Shown here one piece after another: positions 34,479 to 42,656 of a stretch of DNA of 64,000 bases. The stretch comes from G965222335 sp965222335 (GTDB taxonomy: Bacteria; Pseudomonadota; Gammaproteobacteria; Pseudomonadales; Halieaceae), in contig OZ244944.1 of assembly GCA_965222335.1 (NCBI GenBank), positions 3,410,001 to 3,474,000 on the forward strand, read 5' to 3'. Position numbers and translations under genes: made by a program. Position 1 is the stretch's first letter; every line of letters begins with the position of its first letter. The notes beneath the pieces were generated by a model that was not told the origin of the DNA, made no database searches, and saw nothing but the letters and a program-made list of their open reading frames with translations.

Positions 34479-35099
34479 GTGGCGGTAGAACTGGACCAGG
34501 CAGACATTGATGCGATGGGGCGCCAGGCGGCGAAGAGCAAGGCCACCCAGGACCGGATCATCAACGCGGTCATCAGCCTGATCAAGGAGAAGGGCTTCGC
34601 CTCGGCCAGTTCCAGCCAGATCGCCAAGCGCGCTGGTGTGACCTGGGGCGCCGTACAGCATCACTTCGGGGGCAAGGAGGAAATCCTCGAGGAGGTCCTG
34701 CAGCGCTCACACCTGAAGTTTCACGAGACGCTCAGTGCCAACCGCTTTACCACTGGCAGCGCCGAGCGGCGAGTCGCCAAGTACGTGGATGCTGCCTGGT
34801 ATCACTACCAGGGCGATGAATACATGGCGACCATGGAAATCCTGCTCGCGACCCGGGGCCATGGCAAGGCGAGAAACGATCTTTCTATCAGCCGCAGCCG
34901 CCGCGCCCACCTCGACCTTGCGCGCCGTATTTTCCACGACAGCAAGGTGAGCGATCGTGTGGTCCAGGAAGTTATCTACAATGTGCACTGCATGCTGACG
35001 GGCATCCTGATCGAGATCGCGCTTGAGCCTGAAAGCTTCGATTTTCGCCCGCACATCAAGCGCCTGAAGGCGACCGTGCGGGAGATGCTCTACGACTGA
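34479..35099 (+). CDS. TetR/AcrR-family transcriptional regulator
   Basis: 206 residues from a GTG start with GGAGG upstream. The N-terminal helix-turn-helix is typical: IINAVISLIKEKGFASASSSQIAKRAGVTWGAVQHHFGGKEEIL. The C-terminal ligand-binding domain is helical and poorly conserved. It is the only TetR protein in the window and is therefore a candidate reader of operator B, a palindrome of a size TetR proteins use, although its own promoter lacks an operator B copy. It is convergent with the SnoaL-like gene. Confidence 0.93.
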   Translation: MAVELDQADIDAMGRQAAKSKATQDRIINAVISLIKEKGFASASSSQIAKRAGVTWGAVQHHFGGKEEILEEVLQRSHLKFHETLSANRFTTGSAERRVAKYVDAAWYHYQGDEYMATMEILLATRGHGKARNDLSISRSRRAHLDLARRIFHDSKVSDRVVQEVIYNVHCMLTGILIEIALEPESFDFRPHIKRLKATVREMLYD

Positions 35100-35123
35100 T
35101 CACCCCATGTTGTGAGCGACGCG

Positions 35124-35510
35124 CTAGGCGTCCAGGCTGGCCTCGAGCAGCTCAATCTCGATATGCCGCAATTGCTGATCCTCGATCCGGTAAGTGCCTC
35201 GCAGCTTCAGGGTCAGGGTCTCGCCGGCGGCTAGAGAGCTCCCCATAAAATCGTCGATGCCAGTTCGCGCCGTGAGGCGGTCGGTGATCTCAATCTCAAT
35301 GGTATCCCCCCGGCTGGCCATCGCGGTCGGGTGCATGCGATCCTCGAATGTCGCGACAAGGTGGCGGTACGTCGTCAGCACTTCCTCCAGGCCCCGCATC
35401 ACGCCCTGGGCCGAGTGCAGTTCCACCTCGGGGTGGTAAAAGGCCGACAGGGCCTCCGCATCCTCGTTGTTGTAGGTCGCGTAATAGTCTCGCATCAGTT
35501 GCTCGTGCAC
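35124..35510 (-). CDS. NTF2/SnoaL-like domain protein
   Basis: 128 residues from a GTG start (GGGGAG upstream). The NTF2-like fold is suggested by YYATYNNEDAEALSAFYHPEVELHSAQGVMRGLEEVL and the later LKLRGTYRIEDQQLRHIEIEL. The superfamily contains ketosteroid isomerase, polyketide cyclases and limonene epoxide hydrolase as well as many binding proteins. It lies next to the TetR gene. No catalytic Asp/Tyr set could be assigned, so no reaction is proposed. The 178-base gap upstream holds an A/T-rich run but no recognised element. Confidence 0.82.
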   Translation of the reverse strand: MHEQLMRDYYATYNNEDAEALSAFYHPEVELHSAQGVMRGLEEVLTTYRHLVATFEDRMHPTAMASRGDTIEIEITDRLTARTGIDDFMGSSLAAGETLTLKLRGTYRIEDQQLRHIEIELLEASLDA

Positions 35511-35688
35511 GGCCGGCTCCCCGTTCTGCTTACGTTTTTTTTGCTTCTCTTGCAGTCTAAGGCCAGCTTGCGTGGCGCTGAAAGCGGTGTGCGCGGCTTT
35601 CGCTCCCCTGTGAAGTCAATGGTTCAATTTTCGGTGATGGTCCCCGCTTCCCGCGGTTGCGTGGTCGCCAGCTATCCCGCCTGGTCCA

Positions 35689-36363
35689 TTACTGTCGCCG
35701 CAACACAGTAGAGCTCGCCCGCATCGCCTCCAGCGCCTGGGCGCGGATCGCGAGTTTGTTTGCGGCGTAGGGGGCCGCGGGCAGTTCGGCCAGCTTGCTT
35801 GCCACCGCCAGCGCCCGCGCTTCGAGCTGGTCCGGGTTGACCACCTCGTCCAGTAAGCCCGCGTCGACGGCGCTCTCGGGATCGTAGACTTCAGACTGCA
35901 GGGCGGCGCGGGTGAGGTGCTGCGCCGGAATACGCTCGGCTGCCAGGGTGACCAGCAGTGGCGTGAGTTCCATGCCGATGGCGGTTTCCGGCAGGCTGAG
36001 CTTGAAACTGCCCTGGGCGCCGATGCGGTTGTCGCAGCTCATCAGGATAAAGGCGCCGAGGGCGATGGCATGGCCGCTGCAGGCGGCGACCAGGGGCAGG
36101 GGATAGCTATACAGGCGAATCAGCAGCGCAAAACCGCGGTCGACCATCTTCTGCCCGGCCTCCGGGCCCTTCTCGAATTCCTTGAGGTCAAAGCCGGCGG
36201 AGAACATGCCTTCCCTGCCGGTAAGAATCACGGCGCCGGCCTTGTCGGCCTCGGCGCGGTCCAGCGCCTTATTGATGCCATCGAGAAAGCTGTGACCCAC
36301 GGCATTGGCCTTGCCGTCGTCAAAGGTGATGGTGGCGATACCGTCGGCAAGCGCGTATTCCAT
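35689..36363 (-). CDS. Enoyl-CoA hydratase/isomerase (crotonase) family protein
   Basis: 224 residues from the ATG at 36363 (GGAGAG upstream); the frame stays open further upstream but only through the coding region of the next gene. The crotonase oxyanion-hole blocks are visible as MFSAGFDLKEF and the CSGHAIALGAFILMSCDNRIG segment. Length is at the short end for the family. The usual hydratase Glu pair is not clear, so it could be an isomerase, hydrolase or other crotonase. It acts on an acyl-CoA in the cytoplasm. Confidence 0.9.
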   Translation of the reverse strand: MEYALADGIATITFDDGKANAVGHSFLDGINKALDRAEADKAGAVILTGREGMFSAGFDLKEFEKGPEAGQKMVDRGFALLIRLYSYPLPLVAACSGHAIALGAFILMSCDNRIGAQGSFKLSLPETAIGMELTPLLVTLAAERIPAQHLTRAALQSEVYDPESAVDAGLLDEVVNPDQLEARALAVASKLAELPAAPYAANKLAIRAQALEAMRASSTVLRRQ

Positions 36364-36439
36364 GGTCGGACTCTCCGGGTTTTTGGACCGGCAGAATCGC
36401 ACCAAAGCCCGGGTGGCGCAAGCCGCCACGAGGCCGCGG

Positions 36440-37027
36440 TCAGTCTGCTTCCAGGCTCTGCTGGCCGATGCCGTTGGGCGTGCCACGCTGCTGGATGCCG
36501 GTGCCGCCCTGGCCGGGCCGCGACTGGCGATTGAGCGCCCGCGGCAGCTCTTCCAGCAGGGTGCCGGCCCAGCGGTGCTGCGGCAGCGGCTCCAGCAGGT
36601 CGTCGACATCCACGACGTCGGCAATACCGACGAAGGGCTGGATGGCCGAACCACCGCCGCCGTCGTTGTCCCAGCGTGAGTAGGCACTGCCGCTGACCCG
36701 CTTGTCGCGGTCGAAGGTCACCACCGCGAACTCACCGCGAATCCGCGCATCGCCCCAGTCCACGGACAGGAAATCGGCGCCGAGGACGCCGAGACTCACA
36801 CCGACGCTGTCTTCATGGACCTGCCAGTGCTCCCAGGACATCAGGTAGCCCGAGGGACTGCTGCTGACGCGCAGGGGCGGGCCGAGCTGCGCCAGCACCG
36901 CCGCCATACCCGTACCCTGGGGCGGCGGGTTGGCGTGCGCCGCATTGAGGCGCTCTCCCAGCTCGTAGCGCATCTGGCTGCAGCCGGCCAGGGCCAGCAG
37001 TAGACCGATGAGGGCAAGTTTAGGCAT
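36440..37027 (-). CDS. Small lipoprotein, unknown function
   Basis: 195 residues with a clear lipobox, MPKLALIGLLLALAGC. The mature N-terminus (MAAVLAQLGPPLRVSSSPSGYLMSWEHW) resembles the BamE/OmlA-type fold in which a GxPxx loop precedes a strand-rich domain. The C-terminal 60 residues are low-complexity and polar. Its start overlaps the end of the following small lipoprotein gene (37020-37373) by 8 bases, so the two are coupled and may form a pair. I do not recognise a named family. Confidence 0.8.
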   Translation of the reverse strand: MPKLALIGLLLALAGCSQMRYELGERLNAAHANPPPQGTGMAAVLAQLGPPLRVSSSPSGYLMSWEHWQVHEDSVGVSLGVLGADFLSVDWGDARIRGEFAVVTFDRDKRVSGSAYSRWDNDGGGGSAIQPFVGIADVVDVDDLLEPLPQHRWAGTLLEELPRALNRQSRPGQGGTGIQQRGTPNGIGQQSLEAD

Positions 37028-37373
37028 CGGGCTGGACCTTGGTCGCGTATTCCACCAGGACATCGTCGCGATCAAAGATAAACACCGCGCGATCGTAGCG
37101 GGTATCCATTTCGAAGCGGTTGTAGACCACGAGGATCAGCCCGTCCCCGCGGGCGTGCTCATAGAGGTAGTAGAGCACCGTCTCGTCCTCCATGGCGATG
37201 AGTTGGGACGGCGGCCCCAGTCGGGTAAGGATGTCTCGCCGTGTGGTCTCGCCGACTTCTATGCCGTCGAGGTTGGCCGCATCCCAGGTGACTTCCACCC
37301 CCCGGCGGTTCTCGTACTGGGCGCAACCGGCCAGGACCAGCGGGAAAAGCAGGGCGATCAATAGTGGTTTCAT
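37020..37373 (-). CDS. Small lipoprotein with BamE/SmpA-like features
   Basis: 117 residues, lipobox FPLVLAGC. The segment IEVGETTRRDILTRLGPPSQL then a strand-rich tail (VLYYLYEHARGDGLILVVYNRF, FIFDRDDVLVEYATK) fits the BamE/SmpA-like superfamily: a Gx(T/S)xxDIxxxLGxP turn followed by beta strands. It is probably periplasmic and anchored in the outer membrane. It is the first gene of a two-lipoprotein operon, overlapping the second by 8 bases. Confidence 0.83.
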   Translation of the reverse strand: MKPLLIALLFPLVLAGCAQYENRRGVEVTWDAANLDGIEVGETTRRDILTRLGPPSQLIAMEDETVLYYLYEHARGDGLILVVYNRFEMDTRYDRAVFIFDRDDVLVEYATKVQPDA

Positions 37374-37472
37374 GGGCAGGACCTTGTTGAGTGAAGAAGG
37401 GTTGAGTAGGAAAAGGGCAGCTTACTCTCCGGGGATACGTACTGTCAGGTCTGCTGGATGTCCAGATTGCGT

Positions 37473-38234
37473 TTATCTGAAGTCTTGCAGAATGCGGGAA
37501 AATACGGGCGCGGGGCCAAGCCGGTCCAGGCGCTGGATGAGTGCGTCGAAGTCGTGGCCCTCGAGGCGGCAGCAGGCGAGGTAATCACGGAGCACCTGGC
37601 GCAGGCTGCTGTCATCTGCCATTAGCGCCGCGTCCACGCGGCGGAAGTAGTCGGCCCCGCCCCAGTAGAGTGTGGCGTACTGGCGCGCCTCGCGCAGCGC
37701 CCCGGCGCGCTGTGCCAGCGACTCCTGCCCGCCTGCGGCCAGCTTGCGGCCTGCCCGCGCCAGGCGCTCCTCCCGGCGCGATTCGGCTTCCGCGGGCGGC
37801 AGCGCGCCCCAGGAGGCGAGCAGGGGGTACTGCAGATAGCTCGCAAAACCCTCCGCGAACCACATGTAATCGCGGCCCAGGTAGGGCAGCAGCAGGTGGG
37901 CGAATTCGTGGGCCGCGGTCCAGTCGGCGCGAAAGTCCTGTTCCGGATAAGCGGGGTCCACCCAGAACAGCAGGTGCTGGCCATCGCCGCCGCGCCAGGT
38001 CTGCGCCCAGGGCACCGGTTCGCTGGCGTCTTCACGACGGTAAACGTGCACCTCGACGGGGAAAGGCAGTGGCCCGATGTAGCGCTGCAGGCCCGTATGC
38101 ACTTCCTGCAGCCATTGGGTGAGCATAGCCCGCTCGCCGGTCGAAAACGCATCTCGCCAGTGCAGGTGCAGTGCCGCCTGGGCTTGGGCGCCCAGGAGGC
38201 AGAGGATCAGCAGAGCACAGAGTCGACGTGGCAT
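37473..38234 (-). CDS. Secreted gluzincin-like metallopeptidase (peptidase MA-type)
   Basis: 253 residues with a signal peptide ending AQAQA. The zinc site is H109-E110-x2-H113 in AAHEFAHLLLPYLG, with Glu128 in WFAEGFASYL as third ligand, the gluzincin arrangement of the peptidase MA clan. The domain is short and compact. It is presumably a periplasmic or extracellular peptidase; substrates are unknown. It stands alone on the minus strand between the lipoprotein pair and the sterol desaturase. Confidence 0.85.
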   Translation of the reverse strand: MPRRLCALLILCLLGAQAQAALHLHWRDAFSTGERAMLTQWLQEVHTGLQRYIGPLPFPVEVHVYRREDASEPVPWAQTWRGGDGQHLLFWVDPAYPEQDFRADWTAAHEFAHLLLPYLGRDYMWFAEGFASYLQYPLLASWGALPPAEAESRREERLARAGRKLAAGGQESLAQRAGALREARQYATLYWGGADYFRRVDAALMADDSSLRQVLRDYLACCRLEGHDFDALIQRLDRLGPAPVFSRILQDFR

Positions 38235-38294
38235 CGGCCAATGATAGCGACTCCCGGCAGCAGCTACCGTTAACCGGGATCGACAGGTGCTGCC

Positions 38295-39011
38295 TCAGTC
38301 GAGCGTGCCGAAGAGCCGGTCGTAGAGCAGGGTGATGGTGGCGTAGTTGCCCTTGTGCATATTGATGTGGTGCACGTGGTGCTTGGCGGTGATCCAGGTC
38401 AGGCTGCGAAAGGGAAAGTAGGGAAGCTCCACGAGGGTGTGATTGATAATGTTGAGCTGGGTAAAGATCACGTAGGTGATAATCACGGTGACCACGTGGA
38501 ATGGCCCGAGTAGCGCCGCGAGTATCGCCAGCGTCCCCAGGAACAGGGCAATGCCGACGAAGGTCTCGTAAGGGTGCACATAGTAGGCGTCGATATGGGT
38601 CGGGTTGCGGGCCTGGTGATGCACTGCATGTATCTGGCGCATCCAGCCATTGCCGTGGAACCAGAAGCGGTGGCAGAGATAATAGAAAAAGTCGTACACC
38701 ATCAGGATGATCACGACGTTCAGCAGCACCGGGACCCAGCCCGCATACTCCAGGGTCACGCAGAAGGGCAGGATAAAGACAAAAAAAGCCAGGTTGGTGA
38801 ACATGCCCACCTGCTGGCTGGCCTTCATCACCGGGGGATACTTGGGCTTGGCGCGCTTGTGGCTGTCCTCTTCGAGGTTGCGCTCGCGCATCGCCTGCAG
38901 GGCCGGGACCCTGAACACCAGGAACTTGCTCACCTTGGTGACCAGGATGATACCGGCGATAGCCAGTAGCGCACCCTGCCAGTGATAGTGCTCGTAGATT
39001 ACTTCCAGCAT
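38295..39011 (-). CDS. Sterol desaturase / fatty acid hydroxylase family membrane protein (second copy)
   Basis: 238 residues from MLEVIYEHYHWQGALLAIAG, with GGGGG ahead of the ATG; a longer reading from 39065 would translate operator block A and is rejected. The histidine boxes are HRFWFH, HAVHH and HHVHHINMH; four or more hydrophobic helices are present. It is clearly homologous along its length to 9936-10730 (NLAFxVxxLPFxV, GNYATITLLYDRLFGT). The shared upstream block A suggests the two membrane hydroxylases answer to the same signal although 28 kb apart. Confidence 0.92.
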   Translation of the reverse strand: MLEVIYEHYHWQGALLAIAGIILVTKVSKFLVFRVPALQAMRERNLEEDSHKRAKPKYPPVMKASQQVGMFTNLAFFVFILPFCVTLEYAGWVPVLLNVVIILMVYDFFYYLCHRFWFHGNGWMRQIHAVHHQARNPTHIDAYYVHPYETFVGIALFLGTLAILAALLGPFHVVTVIITYVIFTQLNIINHTLVELPYFPFRSLTWITAKHHVHHINMHKGNYATITLLYDRLFGTLD

Positions 39012-39036
39012 AAGAACCCCCGGTTGCTCAGGGCAA

Positions 39037-39082
39037 AAAGTAAAGCCAAGTTGACTGGAATGCAACCATCATTGACAAAGTG
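39037..39082. promoter_or_regulatory. Operator block A, site 3 (second sterol desaturase promoter)
   Basis: The third copy of the 46-bp block. It begins AAAGTAAAG, has TTGACT at 39051-39056 with a degraded opposite arm (ATGCAA, two mismatches), and the third half-site TTGAC at 39072-39076. Spacing between the direct TTGAC copies is again 21 bp. It lies 25 bases upstream of the desaturase start. Confidence 0.65.
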
Positions 39083-39172
39083 TTCGGGATTGCGTGAATG
39101 TTACCGGTGCTTGTGGGAGGATAACTGCCCGCGCCTGTGATTAACCGCTCCGGCCAATGCCCGAGGAGAGCC

Positions 39173-39613
39173 ATGCCTATGCCCGCAGAACCCACCGTGC
39201 CCGAAAGTCATCGCCACATCCTGGAAACGGCGATCTTCGCCTATGTGAGCACCATTCGTGCCAAGGACCAGCTGATATCCACCAATCCGGTGGGCTTCGA
39301 CTGGGACGGCGAGACCTTCCGCTTCAGCACCCTGAAGAGCCGGGTCAAGTACCGCAACATGCAGGCCGATCCGCGCCTCACCGTGTGCATCATGGATCCC
39401 GTGGCCCCCACCCGCTATATCGAATTGCGCGGCCGGGCGGTACTCGAGGACGATCCGGAAGGTTCGCTCAACCAGAAAATCTTCCGCAAGAACATGGGTC
39501 GCGACTTTGATCTCGACGAGCCCGGGGAGGAACGCGTCATCGTGACCCTGGTTCCCGAGCAGATTTCCACGCCCTTGCTCTACGGCGGCAAGCTGGACCA
39601 TATCGGCTCGTAG
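39173..39613 (+). CDS. Pyridoxamine 5'-phosphate oxidase-like, PPOX-class flavin/F420-binding protein
   Basis: 146 residues, start 39173 after GAGGAGAG. A split-barrel flavin-binding fold is indicated by FAYVSTIRAKDQLISTNPVGFDWDGETFRFSTLKSRVKYRNMQADPRLTVCIMDP, whose RxKxRNxxxDPRxT block is typical of PPOX-class F420-dependent enzymes. It would reduce or bind a small substrate with F420 or FMN. Several LLM proteins of the window may use the same cofactor. It is divergent from the sterol desaturase, sharing the region with block A. Confidence 0.88.
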   Translation: MPMPAEPTVPESHRHILETAIFAYVSTIRAKDQLISTNPVGFDWDGETFRFSTLKSRVKYRNMQADPRLTVCIMDPVAPTRYIELRGRAVLEDDPEGSLNQKIFRKNMGRDFDLDEPGEERVIVTLVPEQISTPLLYGGKLDHIGS

Positions 39614-39640
39614 TTTGCGTGCCGCCCCCCGGTGCCGGCC

Positions 39641-40414
39641 CTAGCGATTGAGGATGCCGGGGTCGGCGCGCAGTTCGCGCCGGGCCATGGCCTCGAACAG
39701 GAAGGGGAAACCGTTGGCATCGGGCAGGGCAATCTGCGCGATCATGGCCGCCGGCAGCGGCTTGCCGGCCGCGGCGAGGCGCGCCTGCCAGGCGCGCTTG
39801 CTGCGCCACTCCAGGGTGGCCATGCGCAGGTGGGCCTGGCGGATGTTCTCGCCCAGGACCAGGGCGCCGTGGTTGGCCAGCAGGGCCCATTTGGCCTCAC
39901 CCAGGGCATCCACCATGCTGCCGGTAATAGCGCGGTCGTCGAAGGTCCCGGCGTACTCGTCGAAAACCGGCAGGTCGCCGTCGACGTAACCGCTCGCCTG
40001 GTCATAGACCGGCGGTGACTCGCCGATGCTGGCCCACAGTCCGCTCCACTGGGGGTGGTTGTGCATCACCACGTGGACGTCCGGCCGCGCGGCGTGAAGC
40101 TGCAGGTGCAGGCCGATTGCCGGGGTGATGTTCCAGTCACCCTCGATAATCTCACCCTCCGGGGACAGGGTCATGATGTCCGCTTCGGTCACCTCATCCC
40201 AGGCGAGCTCCCAGGGGTTGCTCAGGAGGTTACCGTCCGGCTGGCGGTAGGTAATGTGTCCGGCCAGGTGTTCGTCCCAGCCTTCGCGATAGGCCATGCG
40301 GCACAGCAGCGCCACCAGTCCCCTGGCTGAGACCTCGGGCAGCAGTGGCCAGCGTCCCGGCCGGGGGGTCAGGGGCGCAATTGCGTCCCGGTTGAGGAAA
40401 TCGTAGCGGTCCAT
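39641..40414 (-). CDS. Class II aldolase/adducin family protein
   Basis: 257 residues from MDRYDFLNRDAIAPL, with AAAGGTG upstream. The zinc ligands are His118 and His120 in VVMHNHPQW and His182 in LLANHGALVLG; the catalytic acid position may be in the AGHITYR(Q/D) segment near 51-57. The family cleaves or epimerises phosphorylated sugars, but unphosphorylated keto-acid aldolases and decarboxylases also occur, and this longer form resembles those found in catabolic clusters. It is convergent with the PPOX-class gene. Confidence 0.87.
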   Translation of the reverse strand: MDRYDFLNRDAIAPLTPRPGRWPLLPEVSARGLVALLCRMAYREGWDEHLAGHITYRQPDGNLLSNPWELAWDEVTEADIMTLSPEGEIIEGDWNITPAIGLHLQLHAARPDVHVVMHNHPQWSGLWASIGESPPVYDQASGYVDGDLPVFDEYAGTFDDRAITGSMVDALGEAKWALLANHGALVLGENIRQAHLRMATLEWRSKRAWQARLAAAGKPLPAAMIAQIALPDANGFPFLFEAMARRELRADPGILNR

Positions 40415-40722
40415 GGAGACACCTTTGAACTGGATTGTAGGATTGTGCCCGGTGAGGCCGGCCATACTCGAACCCAGTTTGCCCGATTGACATGTTTCCT
40501 GCAGCCGGATGAGGTCAATTGCGCATACCGGAACCAGCGATCTGCGGTCGGCGTCGGCCTCTCGCCACGCGTCGCAGTACCTGCCTGTCATCCCGCCGCC
40601 CTCGCCAGGGCCTCCCCGCGCGGGCTGGTTGAGCGCCATCTCAGTAAATCGCTGGCGGCAAGTTGCGTATTGTCCGTCGCGGCCCTACTATCCTGAGTAA
40701 ATATAACAACAGGAATGTTTCT
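40415..40722. other. 308-base divergent gap, aldolase / DevB-type exporter
   Basis: No gene was found. Near the exporter a loose sigma-70-type pair TTGCGT (40656 region) and TACTAT with a 17-base spacer precedes the ATG at 40723, but each box matches only part of the consensus. No copy of operators A or B was found. Confidence 0.35.
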
Positions 40723-41499
40723 ATGAGAGCTGCCCTGGCATGCTTCTTCCTCACGCTTTGCCTCACCAGTCAGCTCTCGCTTGCCCAGGGCAGGGTGATC
40801 AGCAGCCTGGGGCGCATCGAGCCTGATGGCGGCGTGATCCGCCTCGCGGGCCCCTCGGGCCTGAGCTCCGTGATCATGGAACTGAACGTGGCCGAGGGGG
40901 ACATGGTGTCCCGGGGCGATACCATCGCCATGCTTAACGAATACCCTGTGCGCCAGGCGGACCTGCGTCGCCTGCAGGCAGAGCTGGACAATGCGCGCAA
41001 GCAACTCGGGCGCGAGCAGCAGCTGGCATCGAAAATGGCCTCTGCGGCGTCGAAAATGGAAGCGCTGGAACTGGAGGTCAAGGCCGCGGAGGCGGCGGTC
41101 AGCGCCGCGGCGGCCATGCTGGACCTCGCCCTGGTGCGTGCACCGATCGACGGCCAGGTCCTGTATGTGCACACCCGGCCGGGGGAGCGCGTCGGGGTGG
41201 AGGGCATCATCGAGCTGGGCAAGACGGACAGGATGTATGCGGTCGCCGAGGTGTATGAAACCGATATCGTGCACGTCAAGCTTGGCCAGCGGGCCACGGT
41301 GCGCAGCCCCGCGCTGGAGAAGCCGGTCACCGGCACCGTGGAATCGATCGGCCTCAAGGTGGGGCGCATGGACGTGCTGGGCATGGACCCCGTTGCCGAA
41401 GCTGATGCCCGGGTGATCGAGGTGGATATCCTGCTGGACGACGTTGAGGCGGTGAAGGCCCTGACCAACCTGCAGGTTGAGGTCGAGATTACACCTTGA
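40723..41499 (+). CDS. devB: DevB-type ABC exporter periplasmic adaptor (HlyD family)
   Basis: 258 residues with signal peptide MRAALACFFLTLCLTSQLSLAQ. The biotinyl-lipoyl-like hairpin is split by a coiled coil (LRRLQAELDNARKQLGREQQL, about residues 83-140), followed by APIDGQVLYVHTRPGERV and a beta-barrel part, as in membrane-fusion proteins. It bridges the inner-membrane DevC/DevA transporter to an outer-membrane channel such as TolC. The permease gene starts inside its stop codon. It is the first gene of a DevBCA-type operon. Confidence 0.88.
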   Translation: MRAALACFFLTLCLTSQLSLAQGRVISSLGRIEPDGGVIRLAGPSGLSSVIMELNVAEGDMVSRGDTIAMLNEYPVRQADLRRLQAELDNARKQLGREQQLASKMASAASKMEALELEVKAAEAAVSAAAAMLDLALVRAPIDGQVLYVHTRPGERVGVEGIIELGKTDRMYAVAEVYETDIVHVKLGQRATVRSPALEKPVTGTVESIGLKVGRMDVLGMDPVAEADARVIEVDILLDDVEAVKALTNLQVEVEITP

Positions 41500-42656
41500 A
41501 GCTGTCGCCGCTGAATATTGCCTGGTCGCAGATCAGCTTCCAGCGCCTGCGCCTGCTGGCGGCGGTGCTGGGGGTGGCCTTTGCGGTCATCCTGGTTTTC
41601 GTCCAGCTGGGTTTTCAACGCGCGCTCTACGACAGCTCGGTGCGCTGGCATACCGCCCTGGGTTACGACATTGCGCTGATCAGCCCCAAGGCGACCTATA
41701 TCGTCAATCCACCGGGATTTCCGCGCAACCGCGTCTACCAGGCCATGGGTTTCCCCGGAGTCAGTTCCGTCACGCCCGTGTATATCGCCATCGGCGAGTG
41801 GCGTAATCCCGAAGACCCGCTGCAGGCACGCAACATCTACGTGATGGGTTTTGACCCCACGGACACGGGTTTCGCCCTCGCCGGCGACGACAACCAGGTG
41901 GGCCGGTTGCGCCTGCCGGACCGCGTCCTGTTTGATCGCCTGTCCCGGGAGGAGTTTGGCCCGGTGGCCAGTCGGCTGCAGGCGGGCGAGCGTGTATCCA
42001 CGGAAATCAACAACCGCGACGTCCAGGTGGTGGGCTTGTATGAACTCGGTACGTCGTTTGGCATCGACGGCAGCATTATCACCAGTGACCTGAATTTCCG
42101 CCGGATATTCCCCGACCGCGCCGCGTCCCGGGTGGAACTGGGACTGATCAACCTGAAGCCCGGTGCCGACCCCCTGGTAACCCAGGCCCAGTTACGCGAA
42201 TCCCTGCCCGGGGATGTGCGGATCCTGACCCGCGATGAGTTTATCCAGCACGAGGTGGACTACTGGAGCAACAGCACGCCGATCGGCTATGTCTTCGGCC
42301 TCGGCGTGGCCATGGGCCTGGCGGTGGGCGTAATCGTGGTTTACCAGATCCTGTTTTCCGACGTGCAGGATCACCTGCAGGAGTACGCGACGCTCAAGGC
42401 GATGGGTTACACCAATGGCTTCCTGTCGCGCATCGTTTTGAATGAGGCCCTCCTGCTGGCGGCGATCGGCTTTGTGCCCGGTATCCTGCTCAGCCTGCTG
42501 GTCTACAGCCAGGCCCGGACCGCGACCAATCTGCCGGTAGAGATGACGGTGGAGCGCGGGGTGCTGGTGCTGCTGCTGACCATGGCGATGTGCGCGGGCT
42601 CCGGTCTGCTGGCCCTGCGCAAGCTGCGTTCGGCGGATCCGGCGGAGGTCTTCTGA
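41496..42656 (+). CDS. devC: DevC-type ABC transporter permease (FtsX/MacB-like)
   Basis: 386 residues from a TTG start that overlaps the adaptor stop (TTGA). The N-terminus LNIAWSQISFQRLRLLAAVLGVAFAVILVFVQLGFQRALYDSS is the DevC signature, followed by a large periplasmic domain and three C-terminal helices (GYVFGLGVAMGLAVGVIVVYQIL, LLAAIGFVPGILLSLL, LVLLLTMAMCAGSGLLAL). In cyanobacteria DevBCA exports glycolipids of the heterocyst envelope with a TolC partner, so a lipid or lipophilic cargo is plausible. It is coupled by TGATG overlap to the ATPase gene. Confidence 0.93.
   Translation: MKLSPLNIAWSQISFQRLRLLAAVLGVAFAVILVFVQLGFQRALYDSSVRWHTALGYDIALISPKATYIVNPPGFPRNRVYQAMGFPGVSSVTPVYIAIGEWRNPEDPLQARNIYVMGFDPTDTGFALAGDDNQVGRLRLPDRVLFDRLSREEFGPVASRLQAGERVSTEINNRDVQVVGLYELGTSFGIDGSIITSDLNFRRIFPDRAASRVELGLINLKPGADPLVTQAQLRESLPGDVRILTRDEFIQHEVDYWSNSTPIGYVFGLGVAMGLAVGVIVVYQILFSDVQDHLQEYATLKAMGYTNGFLSRIVLNEALLLAAIGFVPGILLSLLVYSQARTATNLPVEMTVERGVLVLLLTMAMCAGSGLLALRKLRSADPAEVF

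Noticed and set aside
35535..35545. A/T-rich run after TTACG upstream of the SnoaL-like gene as a terminator
   Set aside because: No stem precedes the T-run on either strand.
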